Below are positions 43,801-52,949 of a DNA stretch of 64,000 bases, piece after piece. The notes under the pieces are model-generated. The model did not search any database and had not been told where the DNA came from. It worked only from the letters and a program-made list of their open reading frames with translations. The DNA lies in NCBI RefSeq assembly GCF_045679555.1, contig NC_092096.1:15751867-15815866 (forward strand), written 5' to 3'. Source of the DNA: Salvelinus alpinus (taxonomy: Eukaryota > Chordata > Actinopteri > Salmoniformes > Salmonidae). The number at the start of each line of letters is the position of its first letter. The stretch's first letter is position 1. Made by a program: the position numbers and the translations under genes.

Positions 43801-46800
43801 TAGTTCCATGCACGTGGCATTCTCCATTTGTCAACGCTAGAGCTAGAGGGAAGGAGAGAGGGAGGTCTGCCTATTTGGCAATGATAGAGGAGGGAGGAGA
43901 GAAGGAGGAGGGAAATGTGAGGTGTGTGTACAGTGTTAGACCTAAAGGTCTGGTGACCACTCATGTGATACCAACGTCTCTCCAGACTAGCTAACCTGGT
44001 CAGGAACACACAGGTCCCTAATGGCACCCTATTCCCTATGTAGTGCGTAGTGCACCAGGGCCCTATTCCCTATGTAGTGGACTACTTCAGACCAGAGCCC
44101 TATTCCCTATATATAGTGCACTACTTTAGACCAGAGCCCTATTCCCTATATAGTGCACTACTGTTTACCAGAGCCCTATTCCCTATATATAGTGCACTAC
44201 TTTATACCAGAGCCCTATTCCCTATATAGTACACTACTTTAGACTAGAGCCCTATATAGTGCACTACTTTAGACCAGAGCCCTATATAGTGCACTACTTT
44301 AGACCAGAGCCCTATATAGTGCACTACTTTAAACCAGAGCCCTATTCCCTATATAGTACACTACTTTAGACCAGAGCCCTATATAGTGCACTACTTTAGA
44401 CCAGAGCCCTATATAGTGCACTACTTTAGACCAGAGCCCTATTCCCTATATAGTGCACTACTTTAGACCAGAGCCCTATATAGTGCACTACTTTAGACCA
44501 GAGCCCTATTCCCTATATAGTGCACTACTTTAGACCAGAGCCCTATATAGTGCACTACTTTAGACCAGGGCCCTATATAGTGCACTACTTTAGACCAGAG
44601 CCCTATTCCCTATGTAGTGCACTACTTTAGACCAGGGCCGATAGGGGTGGGCACAGGAGAGCGAGAAACAGTTGTTGTTGTTGACTAATTCTGAGTCATC
44701 AAGTGATTTATTTCAGTAATTGAAAGCCTGCGGTTTGCCATTTCAGCACCAGTTAGATGTCTGTTCCCATCAACTGCAGAATTCTGAGCAGCGTAGGTTC
44801 ATTTCTAGTTGGCCCCCGTTCCAGAGGTTAGGCATCACAGAGTACATATTGCAGGGCTGTGTTCAGTAGGGCACACACATAGCAAAACATTTAGCAACAG
44901 ATACATTCGTTCTATTGGATAAGTTAATGTTTAGAACCTCCCTGTTTCAAAACGTTTTTGTCTCTCTACTGAACATGACAATCATGCCACATAACCCACT
45001 GGGGCGACAGAGAGAGATGAACAAACCTCCCTGTTTCAAAATGTTTTTTTCTCCCTACTGAACATGGCAATCATGCCACATAACCCACTGGGGCGACAGA
45101 GAGAGATGAACAAACCTCCCTGTTTCAAAACGTTTTTGTCTCTCTACTGAACATGACAATCATGCCACATAACCCACTGGGGCGACAGAGAGAGATGAAC
45201 AAACCTCCGTGTGATAACGACAGAATAAACTGGTCTAAAATGTCACCCTCATCAAAAGTGGTGCACTTTACAGGGAAAAGGCTGCCATTTCAAATCAAAT
45301 CTAATGTTATTTATCACATGCGCCGAATACAACAGGTGTAGGTAGACCTTACAGTGATATGCTTACTTACAAGTCCTTAAACAATTCAGTTGAAAAAATA
45401 ACAAAAAAATAAAGAATAAGAAATAAAAGTAACAAGTACTTTTACCGGGGTACCGGTACCCCCTGCACATTGACTCTGTACCGGTACCCCGGTAAAAGTA
45501 CTTGTTACTTTTATTTCTTATTCTTTATTTTTTTGTTATTTTTTCAACTGAATTGTTACTTTTACCGAGTCAATGTGCAGGGGGTAGCGGTACAGAGTCA
45601 ATGTGCAGGGGGTAGCGGTACAGAGTCAATGTGCAGGGGGTAGCGGTACAGAGTCAATGTGCAGGGGGTAGCGGTACAGAGTCAATGTGCAGGGGGTAGC
45701 GGTACAGAGTCAATGTGCAGGGGGTAGCGGTACAGAGTCAATGTGCAGGGGGTAGCGGTACAGAGTCAATGTGCAGGGGGTAGCGGTACAGAGTCAATGT
45801 GCAGGGGGTAGCGGTACAGAGTCAATGTGCAGGGGGTAGCGGTACAGAGTCAATGTGCAGGGGGTAGCGGTACAGAGTCAATGTGCAGGGGGTAGCGGTA
45901 CAGAGTCAATGTGCAGGGGGTAGCGGTACAGAGTCAATGTGCAGGGGGTAGCGGTACAGAGTCAATGTGCAGGGGGTAGCGGTACAGAGTCAATGTGCAG
46001 GGGGTAGCGGTACAGAGTCAATGTGCAGGGGGTAGCGGTACAGAGTCAATGTGCAGGGGGTAGCGGTACAGAGTCAATGTGCAGGGGGTAGCGGTACAGA
46101 GTCAATGTGCAGGGGGTAGCGGTACAGAGTCAATGTGCAGGGGGTAGCGGTACAGAGTCAATGTGCAGGGGGTACCGGTACAGAGTCAATGTGAGGGGGT
46201 ACCGGTACAGAGTCAATGTGCAGGGGGTAGCGGTACAGAGTCAATGTGCAGGGGGTAGCGGTACAGAGTCAATGTGCAGGAGGTAGCGGTACAGAGTCAA
46301 TGTGCATGGGGTAGCGGTACAGAGTCAATGTGCAGGAGGTAGCGGTACAGAGTCAATGTGAGGGGTACCGGTACAGAGTCAATGTGCAGGGGGTAGCGGT
46401 ACAGAGTCAATGTGCAGGGGGTAGCGGTACAGAGTCAATGTGCAGGGGGTAGCGGTACAGAGTCAATGTGCATGGGGTAGCGGTACAGAGTCAATGTGCA
46501 GGGGGTAGCGGTACAGAGTCAATGTGCAGGGGGTAGCGGTACAGAGTCAATGTGCAGGAGGTACCGGTACAGAGTCAATGTGCAGGGGGTAGCGGTACAG
46601 AGTCAATGTGCAGGGGGTAGCGGTACAGAGTCAATGTGCAGGGGGTACCGGTACAGAGTCAATGTGCAGGGGTACCGGTACAGAGTCAATGTGCAGGGGA
46701 ACCGGTACAGAGTCAATGTGCAGGGGAACCGGTACAGAGTCAATGTGCAGGAGGTACCGGTACAGAGTCAATGTGCAGGGGTACCGGTACAGAGTCAATG

Positions 46801-47521
46801 TGCAGGGGAACCGGTACAGAGTCAATGTGCAGGAGGTACCGGTACAGAGTCAATGTGCAGGGGAACCGGTACAGAGTCAATGTGCAGGAGGTACCGGTAC
46901 AGAGTCAATGTGCGGGGGGTAGCGGTACAGAGTCAATGTGCAGGAGGTACCGGTACAGAGTCAATGTGCAGGGGAACCGGTACAGAGTCAATGTGCAGGG
47001 GGTACCGGTACAGAGTCAATGTGCAGGGGTACCGGTACAGAGTCAATGTGCAGGGGAACCGGTACAGAGTCAATGTGCAGGAGGTACCGGTACAGAGTCA
47101 ATGTGCAGGGGAACCGGTACAGAGTCAATGTGCAGGAGGTACCGGTACAGAGTCAATGTGCAGGGGTACCGGTACAGAGTCAATGTGCAGGGGTACCGGT
47201 ACAGAGTCAATGTGCAGGGGTACCGGTACAGAGTCAATGTGCAGGGGAACCGGTTAGTCCACATACACTACATGACCAAAAGTATGTCCAAGGTGAGACT
47301 TCGGGGGACCAGTGTGTGTGTGTGTGTGTGAGACTGACCTTGTGAACAAACTCCTCCATCTTCTCCATGGCGTGGTGGGCCTGTAGTAGAGGTGTCATGC
47401 CCATGAAGCCCTCGTCTGAAGTCTTGAAGTCCTCCTCCCCTGCAGAGGTAGAGTCCATCTCTCCATCTCTCTCCCCCTCCTCTCCATCAGTCACTTTCTG
47501 CAACTCCAGCGCATTGGGTCT
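31010..47521 (-). CDS. adipor2: adiponectin receptor 2 (partial, six coding exons)
   Basis: Joining 47521-47339, 38755-38584, 35426-35240, 34834-34647, 33466-33273 and 31138-31010 gives 351 codons in one frame (350 residues plus stop). Every junction is GT/AG with matching phases (0, 1, 2, 1, 0). The product is a PAQR-family receptor: seven membrane segments, N-terminus inside, with a zinc site tied to ceramidase activity. In mammals it signals adiponectin to AMPK/PPAR-alpha and regulates membrane fluidity. Zinc ligands are intact: the first His of HTVYCH, the Asp of KLDYSG, and SHQ..FH. Human AdipoR2 is 386 residues, so about 40 N-terminal residues are missing. That first coding exon was not found between 47522 and 64000. 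Introns hold many minisatellites and mobile elements. Confidence 0.95.
31270..31488 (-). mobile_element. tRNA-derived SINE (salmonid HpaI type)
   Basis: On the minus strand the element starts GGGCTCCCGAGTGGTGCAGC (tRNA-like head with A-box) and has the B-box GGTTCGATTCC. It ends with CTTAACTGACTTGCCTAGTT and an AAATAAAAATA tail. This is the well-known salmonid SINE, placed in the adipor2 intron just upstream of the last exon. Confidence 0.85.
31489..32135. other. adipor2 intron, includes a second palindromic repeat family
   Basis: 31740-31890 contains CCAGTACTACACAGCTGACT mirrored by TCAGCTGTGTAGTGTTAGGG, a common salmonid palindromic element, also at 36060-36215. The remainder is unassigned intron. 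Confidence 0.5.
32136..32848. repeat. 51-bp minisatellite, about 14 units
   Basis: Core TGTCCTAAAGTACTGTAACA repeated at 51-bp spacing. The period is 17 codons, which keeps a spurious minus-strand frame open. Confidence 0.92.
32849..33189. other. adipor2 intron, no feature
   Basis: Unique intron sequence. No coding or repeat signal recognised. Confidence 0.4.
33190..33234. repeat. (TG)n microsatellite
   Basis: About 22 TG units in the intron, next to exon 33273-33466. Confidence 0.95.
33273..33466 (-). CDS. adipor2: adipor2 exon with membrane segments 5-6
   Basis: Entered in phase 1 (CTCCAG/GAGTG), leaves in phase 0 (ATCTGG/GTGGGT). It encodes [16 protein letters not shown] through [26 protein letters not shown] is the signature loop of adiponectin receptors. 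Confidence 0.95.
33480..33880. repeat. ~22-26 bp GACA-rich minisatellite
   Basis: AGACAGACAGACAGGGGTTA-type units with variable (GACA)n number. Confidence 0.85.
33881..34646. other. adipor2 intron, purine-rich
   Basis: Contains GA/GGA-rich stretches (34200-34470). No gene evidence on either strand. Confidence 0.45.
34647..34834 (-). CDS. adipor2: adipor2 exon with membrane segments 3-4
   Basis: Completes the split Lys of SK/LDYSG. The Asp of LDYSG is a zinc ligand. Continues [17 protein letters not shown] through [14 protein letters not shown] and leaves in phase 1 (GCAG/GTCAGT). The Trp of human SQWDMF is Cys here. Confidence 0.95.
34835..35239. other. adipor2 intron
   Basis: Includes a short GACA/GAGA repeat at 34985-35042. 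Otherwise unremarkable. Confidence 0.45.
35240..35426 (-). CDS. adipor2: adipor2 exon with membrane segments 1-2
   Basis: Encodes [19 protein letters not shown], then [20 protein letters not shown]. The first His of HTVYCH is a zinc ligand. Entered in phase 1, leaves in phase 2 (TCCAA/GTAAGA). Confidence 0.95.
35428..35670. repeat. GA/GGA-rich purine tract
   Basis: About 240 bp of almost pure GA/GGGA repeats directly against the exon acceptor. On the transcribed strand this is a long pyrimidine tract. Confidence 0.85.
35671..36300. other. adipor2 intron with G-runs and palindromic repeat
   Basis: Two G homopolymers of more than 12 (36000-36012 and 36033-36048) separated by CTGTGTCCTCTACAG. 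36060-36215 is a second copy of the palindromic element at 31740-31890 (ATCAGCTGTGTAGTGCTGGA). Confidence 0.5.
36303..36670. repeat. 26-bp minisatellite, ~14 units
   Basis: Core GTAGACCCTGTCAGACCTCA at 26-bp spacing, with GTTGACC and GTGGACC variants. Confidence 0.93.
36716..37565. repeat. 25-bp minisatellite with telomere-like motif, ~34 units
   Basis: Core CCAACCCTAACCCAGCTAAA at 25-bp spacing. Every unit contains AACCCTAACCC, one and a half copies of the vertebrate telomere repeat. Confidence 0.93.
37663..37721. repeat. (TG)n microsatellite
   Basis: About 29 TG units. Confidence 0.95.
37826..37898. repeat. (TG)n microsatellite
   Basis: About 36 TG units. Confidence 0.95.
37899..38583. 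other. adipor2 intron
   Basis: Contains a ~21-bp C-rich repeat (CCTCTACCACCCCACCCCCG, 38103-38216). From 38410 it has three ~60-bp units ending CCCAGCAGGTGACTAGCTTG / GTGAGTCCAG; the last unit runs into the real donor of the exon at 38584. Confidence 0.55.
38584..38755 (-). CDS. adipor2: adipor2 exon, cytosolic N-domain
   Basis: Starts [20 protein letters not shown] (phase 0), continues [20 protein letters not shown] and [11 protein letters not shown], and leaves in phase 1. Highly conserved in vertebrate adiponectin receptors. Confidence 0.95.
38941..39260. repeat. 15-bp minisatellite, ~21 units
   Basis: Unit GCCGGGACAGAGCAG (first four units GCTGGG). The period is a multiple of three, so several frames stay open on both strands; none is coding. 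Confidence 0.95.
39310..40262 (-). mobile_element. L2/jockey-like LINE endonuclease fragment, degenerate
   Basis: Diverged relative of the element at 1-1283, same strand. The minus strand reads [28 protein letters not shown], then with stops and frameshifts down to [20 protein letters not shown]. Inactive. Confidence 0.75.
40262..42612. repeat. 34-bp minisatellite, ~69 units
   Basis: Core GGAACAGAGTAGCCGCTGTC at 34-bp spacing (short units of 31-32 bp with GGCACT or AGACACT). A variant block containing ACTAGGACCAGAGTAGCCGC followed by a GTCGCCGTC unit recurs at ~40910, 41180, 41620 and 41925, showing higher-order structure. Confidence 0.95.
42729..43335 (+). mobile_element. Sleeping Beauty-like Tc1 transposon, 3'-truncated
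   Basis: ATG at 42836 opens [20 protein letters not shown] with the PAI-type DNA-binding domain ([20 protein letters not shown]) and [21 protein letters not shown] small deletion near 43130 shifts the frame before the second helical domain. The later WSDETKI region is out of frame and the remaining catalytic part is absent. The segment upstream (TCTGATAGGCTAATTGACAT) is the element's leader. Lies in the adipor2 intron, opposite strand. Confidence 0.85.
43350..43480. repeat. Dispersed salmonid repeat fragment
   Basis: CGCCGAAGTCAAGGATCGGT, TATGTTTGGCAGCATGAGTA and AATAGGAAGCCGATTCTAGA form a sequence I recall as common in salmonid DNA; class not known. Confidence 0.4.
43481..44009. other. adipor2 intron
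   Basis: No gene or repeat recognised apart from a C homopolymer near 43690. Confidence 0.4.
44010..44640. repeat. Tandem array derived from the palindromic MITE
   Basis: CTATATAGTGCACTACTTTA and GACCAGAGCC repeat at ~30 or ~40 bp spacing (the longer form adds CTATTCC). The array opens with GGCACCCTATTCCCTATGTA, the normal left arm of the MITE family at 4972-5056. Confidence 0.85.
44935..45210. repeat. ~89-bp tandem repeat, 3 units
   Basis: Core CATGCCACATAACCCACTGG appears three times (44985, 45074, 45162) with CCTCCCTGTTTCAAAA between. Confidence 0.9.
45290..45381. repeat. Dispersed salmonid repeat, 5' part
   Basis: ATTTATCACATGCGCCGAAT, ACAACAGGTGTAGGTAGACC and GCTTACTTACAAGTCCTTAA belong to a repeat I know as widespread in salmonids, whose normal tail includes a GAGTCAATGTGC motif. 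Here that tail is what has expanded into the 28-bp array. Confidence 0.55.
45382..45555. repeat. Perfect inverted repeat, 78-bp arms, 18-nt loop
   Basis: Left arm 45382-45459 (begins CAATTCAGTTGAAAAAATAA, ends GGGGTACCGGTAC) is the exact reverse complement of 45478-45555. The 18-nt loop is the reverse complement of part of the 28-bp repeat unit that follows. Such a structure could extrude as a cruciform. Confidence 0.95.
45560..47252. repeat. 28-bp minisatellite, ~60 units
   Basis: Core GTACAGAGTCAATGTGCAGG with GGGGTAGCG, GGGGTACCG, GAGGTACCG or GGGAACCG between. GTAGCG dominates the first kilobase; ACC variants of 26-28 bp dominate after 46640, so the array has two zones. All long open frames across it are repeat artefacts. 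Confidence 0.95.
47339..47521 (-). CDS. adipor2: adipor2 exon, N-terminal cytosolic region
   Basis: Acceptor GTTCTCAG above 47521, donor CACAAG/GTCAGT below 47339, phase 0 at both ends, 61 codons. The first half is an acidic, variable region ([20 protein letters not shown]). It then has the conserved [20 protein letters not shown] and EEFVHKV. There is no Met suitable as a start, so at least one coding exon lies upstream. Confidence 0.93.
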
Positions 47522-47541
47522 CTGAGAACACAAGAACAGAA

Positions 47542-47860
47542 CACCCAGTCAGAACAACAAAACCCCCAGTCAGAACAACAGACCCCCCCGTAAGAACAAC
47601 AGACCCCCCGTAAGAACAACAGACCCCCCAGTCAGAACAACAGACCCCCCAGTCAGAACAGACCCCCCAGTCAGAACAACAGACCCCCCAGTCAGAACAA
47701 CAGACCCCCCAGTCAGAACAACAGACCCCCCAGTCGGCACAACAGACCCCCCAGTCGGCACAACAGACCCCCCAGTCGGCACAACAGACCCCCCAGTCGG
47801 CACAACAGACCCCCCAGTCAGAACAACAGACCCCCCCGTCAGAACAACAGACCCCTCAGA
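47542..47860. repeat. 21-bp minisatellite, ~15 units
   Basis: Core ACAGACCCCCCAGTCAGAAC at 21-bp spacing with GTCGGCAC variants, starting ~20 bp from the exon acceptor. Confidence 0.93.
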
Positions 47861-48198
47861 TCGTTGTTCCACAGACGAGGTTACACAGAACACACACACA
47901 GGACTCAGGTTAGAGCCCATTGCCCTACATCACAAACTGAATATCAGGCCATTGTGTGACACACATACACACACACACACACAAACGGCTAATTAATAAA
48001 CCATTGATTGGTGTGACCTGGCTCATGGCAATTTCTAGCTGCTTTGAGTTTTACAACCCCAGACCTGCTTTGTATGATTTTAAGCCCCTCTCCCCATCCC
48101 AACGCTGACCCAATAGCACCCTATGGGCCCTGGTCAAACAGTGGAATAGGGTACCATTTGGGAAGGAGCCCAGTGTGGCTCACTCCCCAATCACCAAC

Positions 48199-48236
<38 letters not shown>

Positions 48237-48375
48237 CCCTACTATCCCTACTACACAGGCAGAAAGCAATTACAATAATCAGTGAGGTGGTGGGGGGGGG
48301 ATTAATATGCCAGAGACATTCATCATCACACACATCGGCCCCTTCAATTTACTCACACACCATGCAGGCCTGCTT

Positions 48376-48470
<95 letters not shown>

Positions 48471-48485
48471 AGGTGGCCTGTACAA
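47861..48485. other. adipor2 intron with microsatellites
   Basis: Contains a partial MITE (CACCCTATGGGCCCTGGTCA to AATAGGGTACCATTTGGGAA, 48116-48163), a TG run (48200-48232) and a long AC run (48378-48468, ~45 units). Confidence 0.7.
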
Positions 48486-48785
48486 TGACAGTCTTCCCTG
48501 CCGCCATCAGGCTTGACCTGTTATCTAGCCAGGCCTTCTTCCCTGCTGCCATCAGGCTTGACCTGTTATCTAGCCAGGCCTTCTTCCCTGCTACCATCAG
48601 GCTTGACCTGTTATCTAGCCAGGCCTTCTTCCCTGCTACCATCCGGCTTGACCTGTTATCTAGCCAGGCCTTCTTCCCTGCTACCATCCGGCTTGACCTG
48701 TTATCTAGCCAGGCCTTCTTCCCTGCTACCATCCGGCTTGACCTGTTACCTAGCCAGGCCTTCTTCCCTGCCCCCGTCAGGCTTG
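48486..48785. repeat. 45-bp minisatellite, ~6.5 units
   Basis: Core GCTTGACCTGTTATCTAGCC at 45-bp spacing. The last unit changes into the 60-bp array through GTCAGGCTTGAATTAATAAC. Confidence 0.93.
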
Positions 48786-49512
48786 AATTAATAACAATAC
48801 CAGGAGCTGGCACTCTGACACACAGTGACTGTAGGGGAAGGTCTGAATCAATAACAATACCAGGAGCTGGCACTCTGACACATAGTGACTGTAGGGGAAG
48901 GTCTGAATCAATAACAATACCAGGAGCTGGCACTCTGACACACAGTGACTGTAGGGGAAGGTCTGAATCAATAACAATACCAGGAGCTGGCACTCTGACA
49001 CACAGTGACTGTAGGGGAAGGTCTGAATCAATAACAATACCAGGAGCTGGCACTCTGACACACAGTGACTGTAGGGGAAGGTCTGAATCAATAACAATAC
49101 CAGGAGCTGGCACTCTGACACACAGTGACTGTAGGGGAAGGTCTGAATCAATAACAATACCAGGAGCTGGCACTCTGACACACAGTGACTGTAGGGGAAG
49201 GTCTGAATCAATAACAATACCAGGAGCTGGCACTCTGACACACAGTGACTGTAGGGGAAGGTCTGAATCAATAACAATACCAGGAGCTGGCACTCTGACA
49301 CACAGTGACTGTAGGGGAAGGTCTGAATCAATAACAATACCAGGAGCTGGCACTCTGACACACAGTGACTGTAGGGGAAGGTCTGAATCAATAACAATAC
49401 CAGGAGCTGGCACTCTGACACACAGTGACTGTAGGGGAAGGTCTGAATCAATAACAATACCAGGAGCTGGCACTCTGACACACAGTGACTGTAGGGGAAG
49501 GTCTGTTCTGAA
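48786..49512. repeat. 60-bp minisatellite, 12 near-identical units
   Basis: Core CAATACCAGGAGCTGGCACT at exactly 60-bp spacing. By eye only the first unit (ATTAATAAC) and one CATAGTGACT unit differ. Such homogeneity indicates very recent expansion. There are no unique spacers, so this is not a CRISPR. Confidence 0.96.
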
Positions 49513-50234
49513 TAAATAGTAAGCAGGTTGCAGCAGAAGTAGGACAACATGAAAACCCTGTCCTGATGGTGAACAAGAGAGTCCCCACACATACATACTG
49601 TATATTAATATTCAATAGGGGTCTATCCCATGGTACTGCTCAACACTCATTGCACGGACAACATCATTTGAAAATAAATAAATACAATTATATATATATA
49701 TATAAATAAAAGAGAGAAGGAAAGATGAGGCAAGAAACAAGGGAAAGGGAGACTCACTAGTAGACTCAGAGAGTGTACGACAATTTCAGGTGACAAAAAG
49801 AAAGTTAGGCCAAGTGATAAAACCAGAGAGAGGGAGAGAGAGAGGTAAGAAGGTGAGAAATATACAGAGCGAGAATGAGAACAGATTCAATGGGAAAGTG
49901 TTTCTGAGCCGAGGTGCAAGTAAGGGAGAATGAGAGAGAGGAGAGCAGGACACATACAGAACTAGAATACACTACTATAAATGTAGTCACACACACACAC
50001 ACACACACTACTCCAGTATAGATTTAGTTAGACTACAGCTGAACCTCCCCACGGCTTTCTGTCAACGTTCATTCTATTTTCACATCACAACATTCATAGT
50101 CACTAAAAATAGAAGCTGTAGCCATTCACCATCTACACTCTTCACACACAACTGAAGCTTCCAGAGGGTTGATGCAGGGTGCCAAGTCATCTGAAAACAG
50201 GAGCATAGAGATGAAGTGACGCTCAAACTACACT
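49513..50234. other. adipor2 intron or 5' region, unique sequence
   Basis: Includes a (TA)n tract near 49690 and an (AC)n run at 49989-50008. A minus-strand acceptor-like TTTTCAG before ATGACTTGGCACCC (~50190) was considered as an exon and not accepted. Confidence 0.45.
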
Positions 50235-52949
50235 TACTAACTTTATGTAGACAGAGAGAGATGAACAGTAGCACCAGGCTACTATATGTAGACAGAGAGA
50301 GATGAACAGTAGCACCAGGCTACTATATGTAGACAGAGAGAGAGATGAACAGTGGTACCAGGCTACTATATGTAGACAGAGAGATATGAACAGTAGCACC
50401 AGGCTACTATATGTAGACAGAGAGAGAGATGAACAGTAGAACCAGGCTACTATATGTAGACAGAGAGAGATGAACAGTAGCACCAGGCTACTATATGTAG
50501 ACAGAGAGAGAGATGAACAGTAGAACCAGGCTACTATATGTAGACAGAGAGAGATGAACAGTAGCACCAGGCTACTATATGTAGACAGAGAGAGAGATGA
50601 ACAGTAGCACCAGGCTACTATATGTAGACAGAGAGAGATGAACAGTAGCACCAGGCTACTATATGTAGACAGAGAGAGATGAACAGTAGCACCAGGCTAC
50701 TATATGTAGACAGAGAGAGATGAACAGTAGCACCAGGCTACTATATGTAGACAGAGAGAGATGAACAGTGGAACCAGGCTACTATATGTAGACAGAGAGA
50801 GATGAACAGTAGAACCAGGCTACTATATGTAGACAGAGAGAGAGATGAACAGTAGCACCAGGCTACTATATGTAGACAGAGAGAGAGATGAACAGTAGAA
50901 CCAGGCTACTATATGTAGACAGAGAGAGAGATGAACAGTAGCACCAGGCTACTATATGTAGACAGAGAGAGAGAGATGAACAGTAGAACCAGGCTACTAT
51001 ATGTAGACGGAGAGAGATGAACAGTAGAACCAGGCTACTATATGTAGACAGAGAGAGAGATGAACAGTAGAACCAGGCTACTATATGTAGACAGAGAGAG
51101 AGATGAACAGTAGCACCAGGCTACTATATGTAGACAGAGAGAGAGATGAACAGTAGCACCAGGCTACTATATGTAGACAGAGAGAGAGAGATGAACAGTA
51201 GAACCAGGCTACTATATGTAGACGGAGAGAGAGAGAGCGATAAACAGTGGCACCAGGCTACTATATGTGGACAGAGAGAGATGAACAGTAGAACCAGGCT
51301 ACTATATGTAGACAGAGAGAGAGATGAACAGTAGAACCAGGCTACTATATGTAGACAGAGAGAGATGAACAGTAGAACCAGGCTACTATATGTAGACGGA
51401 GAGAGAGAGATGAACAGTAGCACCAGGCTACTATATGTAGACAGAGACAGAGAGATGAACAGTAGAACCAGGCTACTATATGTAGACGGAGAGAGAGAGA
51501 GCGATAAACAGTGGCACCAGGCTACTATATGTGGACAGAGAGAGATGAACAGTAGCACCAGGCTACTATATGTAGACAGAGAGAGAGATGAACAGTAGCA
51601 CCAGGCTACTATATGTAGACAGAGAGAGATGAACAGTAGCACCAGGCTACTATATGTAGACAGAGAGAGATGAACAGTAGAACCAGGCTACTATATGTAG
51701 ACAGAGAGAGATGAACAGTAGAACCAGGCTACTATATGTAGACAGAGAGAGAGATGAACAGTAGAACCAGGCTACTATATGTAGACAGAGAGAGAGATGA
51801 ACAGTAGAACCAGGCTACTATATGTAGACAGAGAGAGAGATGAACAGTAGAACCAGGCTACTATATGTAGACAGAGAGAGAGATGAACAGTAGCACCAGG
51901 CTACTATATGTAGACAGAGAGAGATGAACAGTAGAACCAGGCTACTATATGTAGACAGAGAGAGATGAACAGTAGAACCAGGCTACTATATGTAGACAGA
52001 GAGAGAGATGAACAGTAGAACCAGGCTACTATATGTAGACAGAGAGAGAGATGAACAGTAGCACCAGGCTACTATATGTAGACAGAGAGAGAGATGAACA
52101 GTAGAACCAGGCTACTATATGTAGACAGAGAGAGAGATGAACAGTAGAACCAGGCTACTATATGTAGACAGAGAGAGATGAACAGTAGAACCAGGCTACT
52201 ATATGTAGACAGAGAGAGAGATGAACAGTAGAACCAGGCTACTATATGTAGACAGAGAGAGAGATGAACAGTAGCACCAGGCTACTATATGTAGACAGAG
52301 AGAGATGAACAGTAGCACCAGGCTACTATATGTAGACAGAGAGAGAGATGAACAGTAGCACCAGGCTACTATATGTAGACAGAGAGAGATGAACAGTAGC
52401 ACCAGGCTACTATATGTAGACAGAGAGAGATGAACAGTAGCACCAGGCTACTATATGTAGACAGAGAGAGATGAACAGTAGCACCAGGCTACTATATGTA
52501 GACAGAGAGAGAGATGAACAGTAGCACCAGGCTACTATATGTAGACAGAGAGAGATGAACAGTAGCACCAGGCTACTATATGTAGACAGAGAGAGATGAA
52601 CAGTAGCACCAGGCTACTATATGTAGACAGAGAGAGATGAACAGTAGCACCAGGCTACTATATGTAGACAGAGAGAGATGAACAGTGGCACCAGGCTACT
52701 ATATGTAGACAGAGAGAGATGAACAGTAGCACCAGGCTACTATATGTAGACAGAGAGAGATGAACAGTGGAACCAGGCTACTATATGTAGACAGAGAGAG
52801 ATGAACAGTAGAACCAGGCTACTATATGTAGACAGAGAGAGAGATGAACAGTAGCACCAGGCTACTATATGTAGACAGAGAGAGAGATGAACAGTAGAAC
52901 CAGGCTACTATATGTAGACAGAGAGAGAGATGAACAGTAGCACCAGGCT
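50235..52949. repeat. ~42-bp minisatellite, left block
   Basis: Core CCAGGCTACTATATGTAGAC with a variable (GA)n and ATGAACAGTAGAA or ATGAACAGTAGCA. Unit length is 39-47 bp depending on GA number. Interrupted on the right by the BEL/Pao element. Confidence 0.96.
52945..52949. other. Target-site duplication, left
   Basis: AGGCT, part of the minisatellite unit, repeated at 59411-59415 on the other side of the insertion. Confidence 0.8.

Noticed and set aside
46496-47331. Open frames of 100-250 codons on both strands over the 28-bp array
   Set aside because: They exist because repeat units lack stops in some phases; translation is pure repeat with no conserved domain.
48786-49512. CRISPR-like array
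   Set aside because: There are no spacers; units are head-to-tail identical and the genome is vertebrate.
48349-49596. 415-, 348- and 271-codon frames over the 60-bp array
   Set aside because: The period is a multiple of three, so frames stay open by construction; they also run into AC microsatellite.
50090-50215. Minus-strand exon of adipor2 (TTTTCAG before ATGACTTGGCACC)
   Set aside because: The translation does not resemble the N-terminus of adiponectin receptors and there is no donor in the right phase.
51124-52402. Frames of 60-172 codons (LLFISLCLHIVAW type) over the 42-bp array
   Set aside because: Period-42 artefact, seen in both blocks and both strands.
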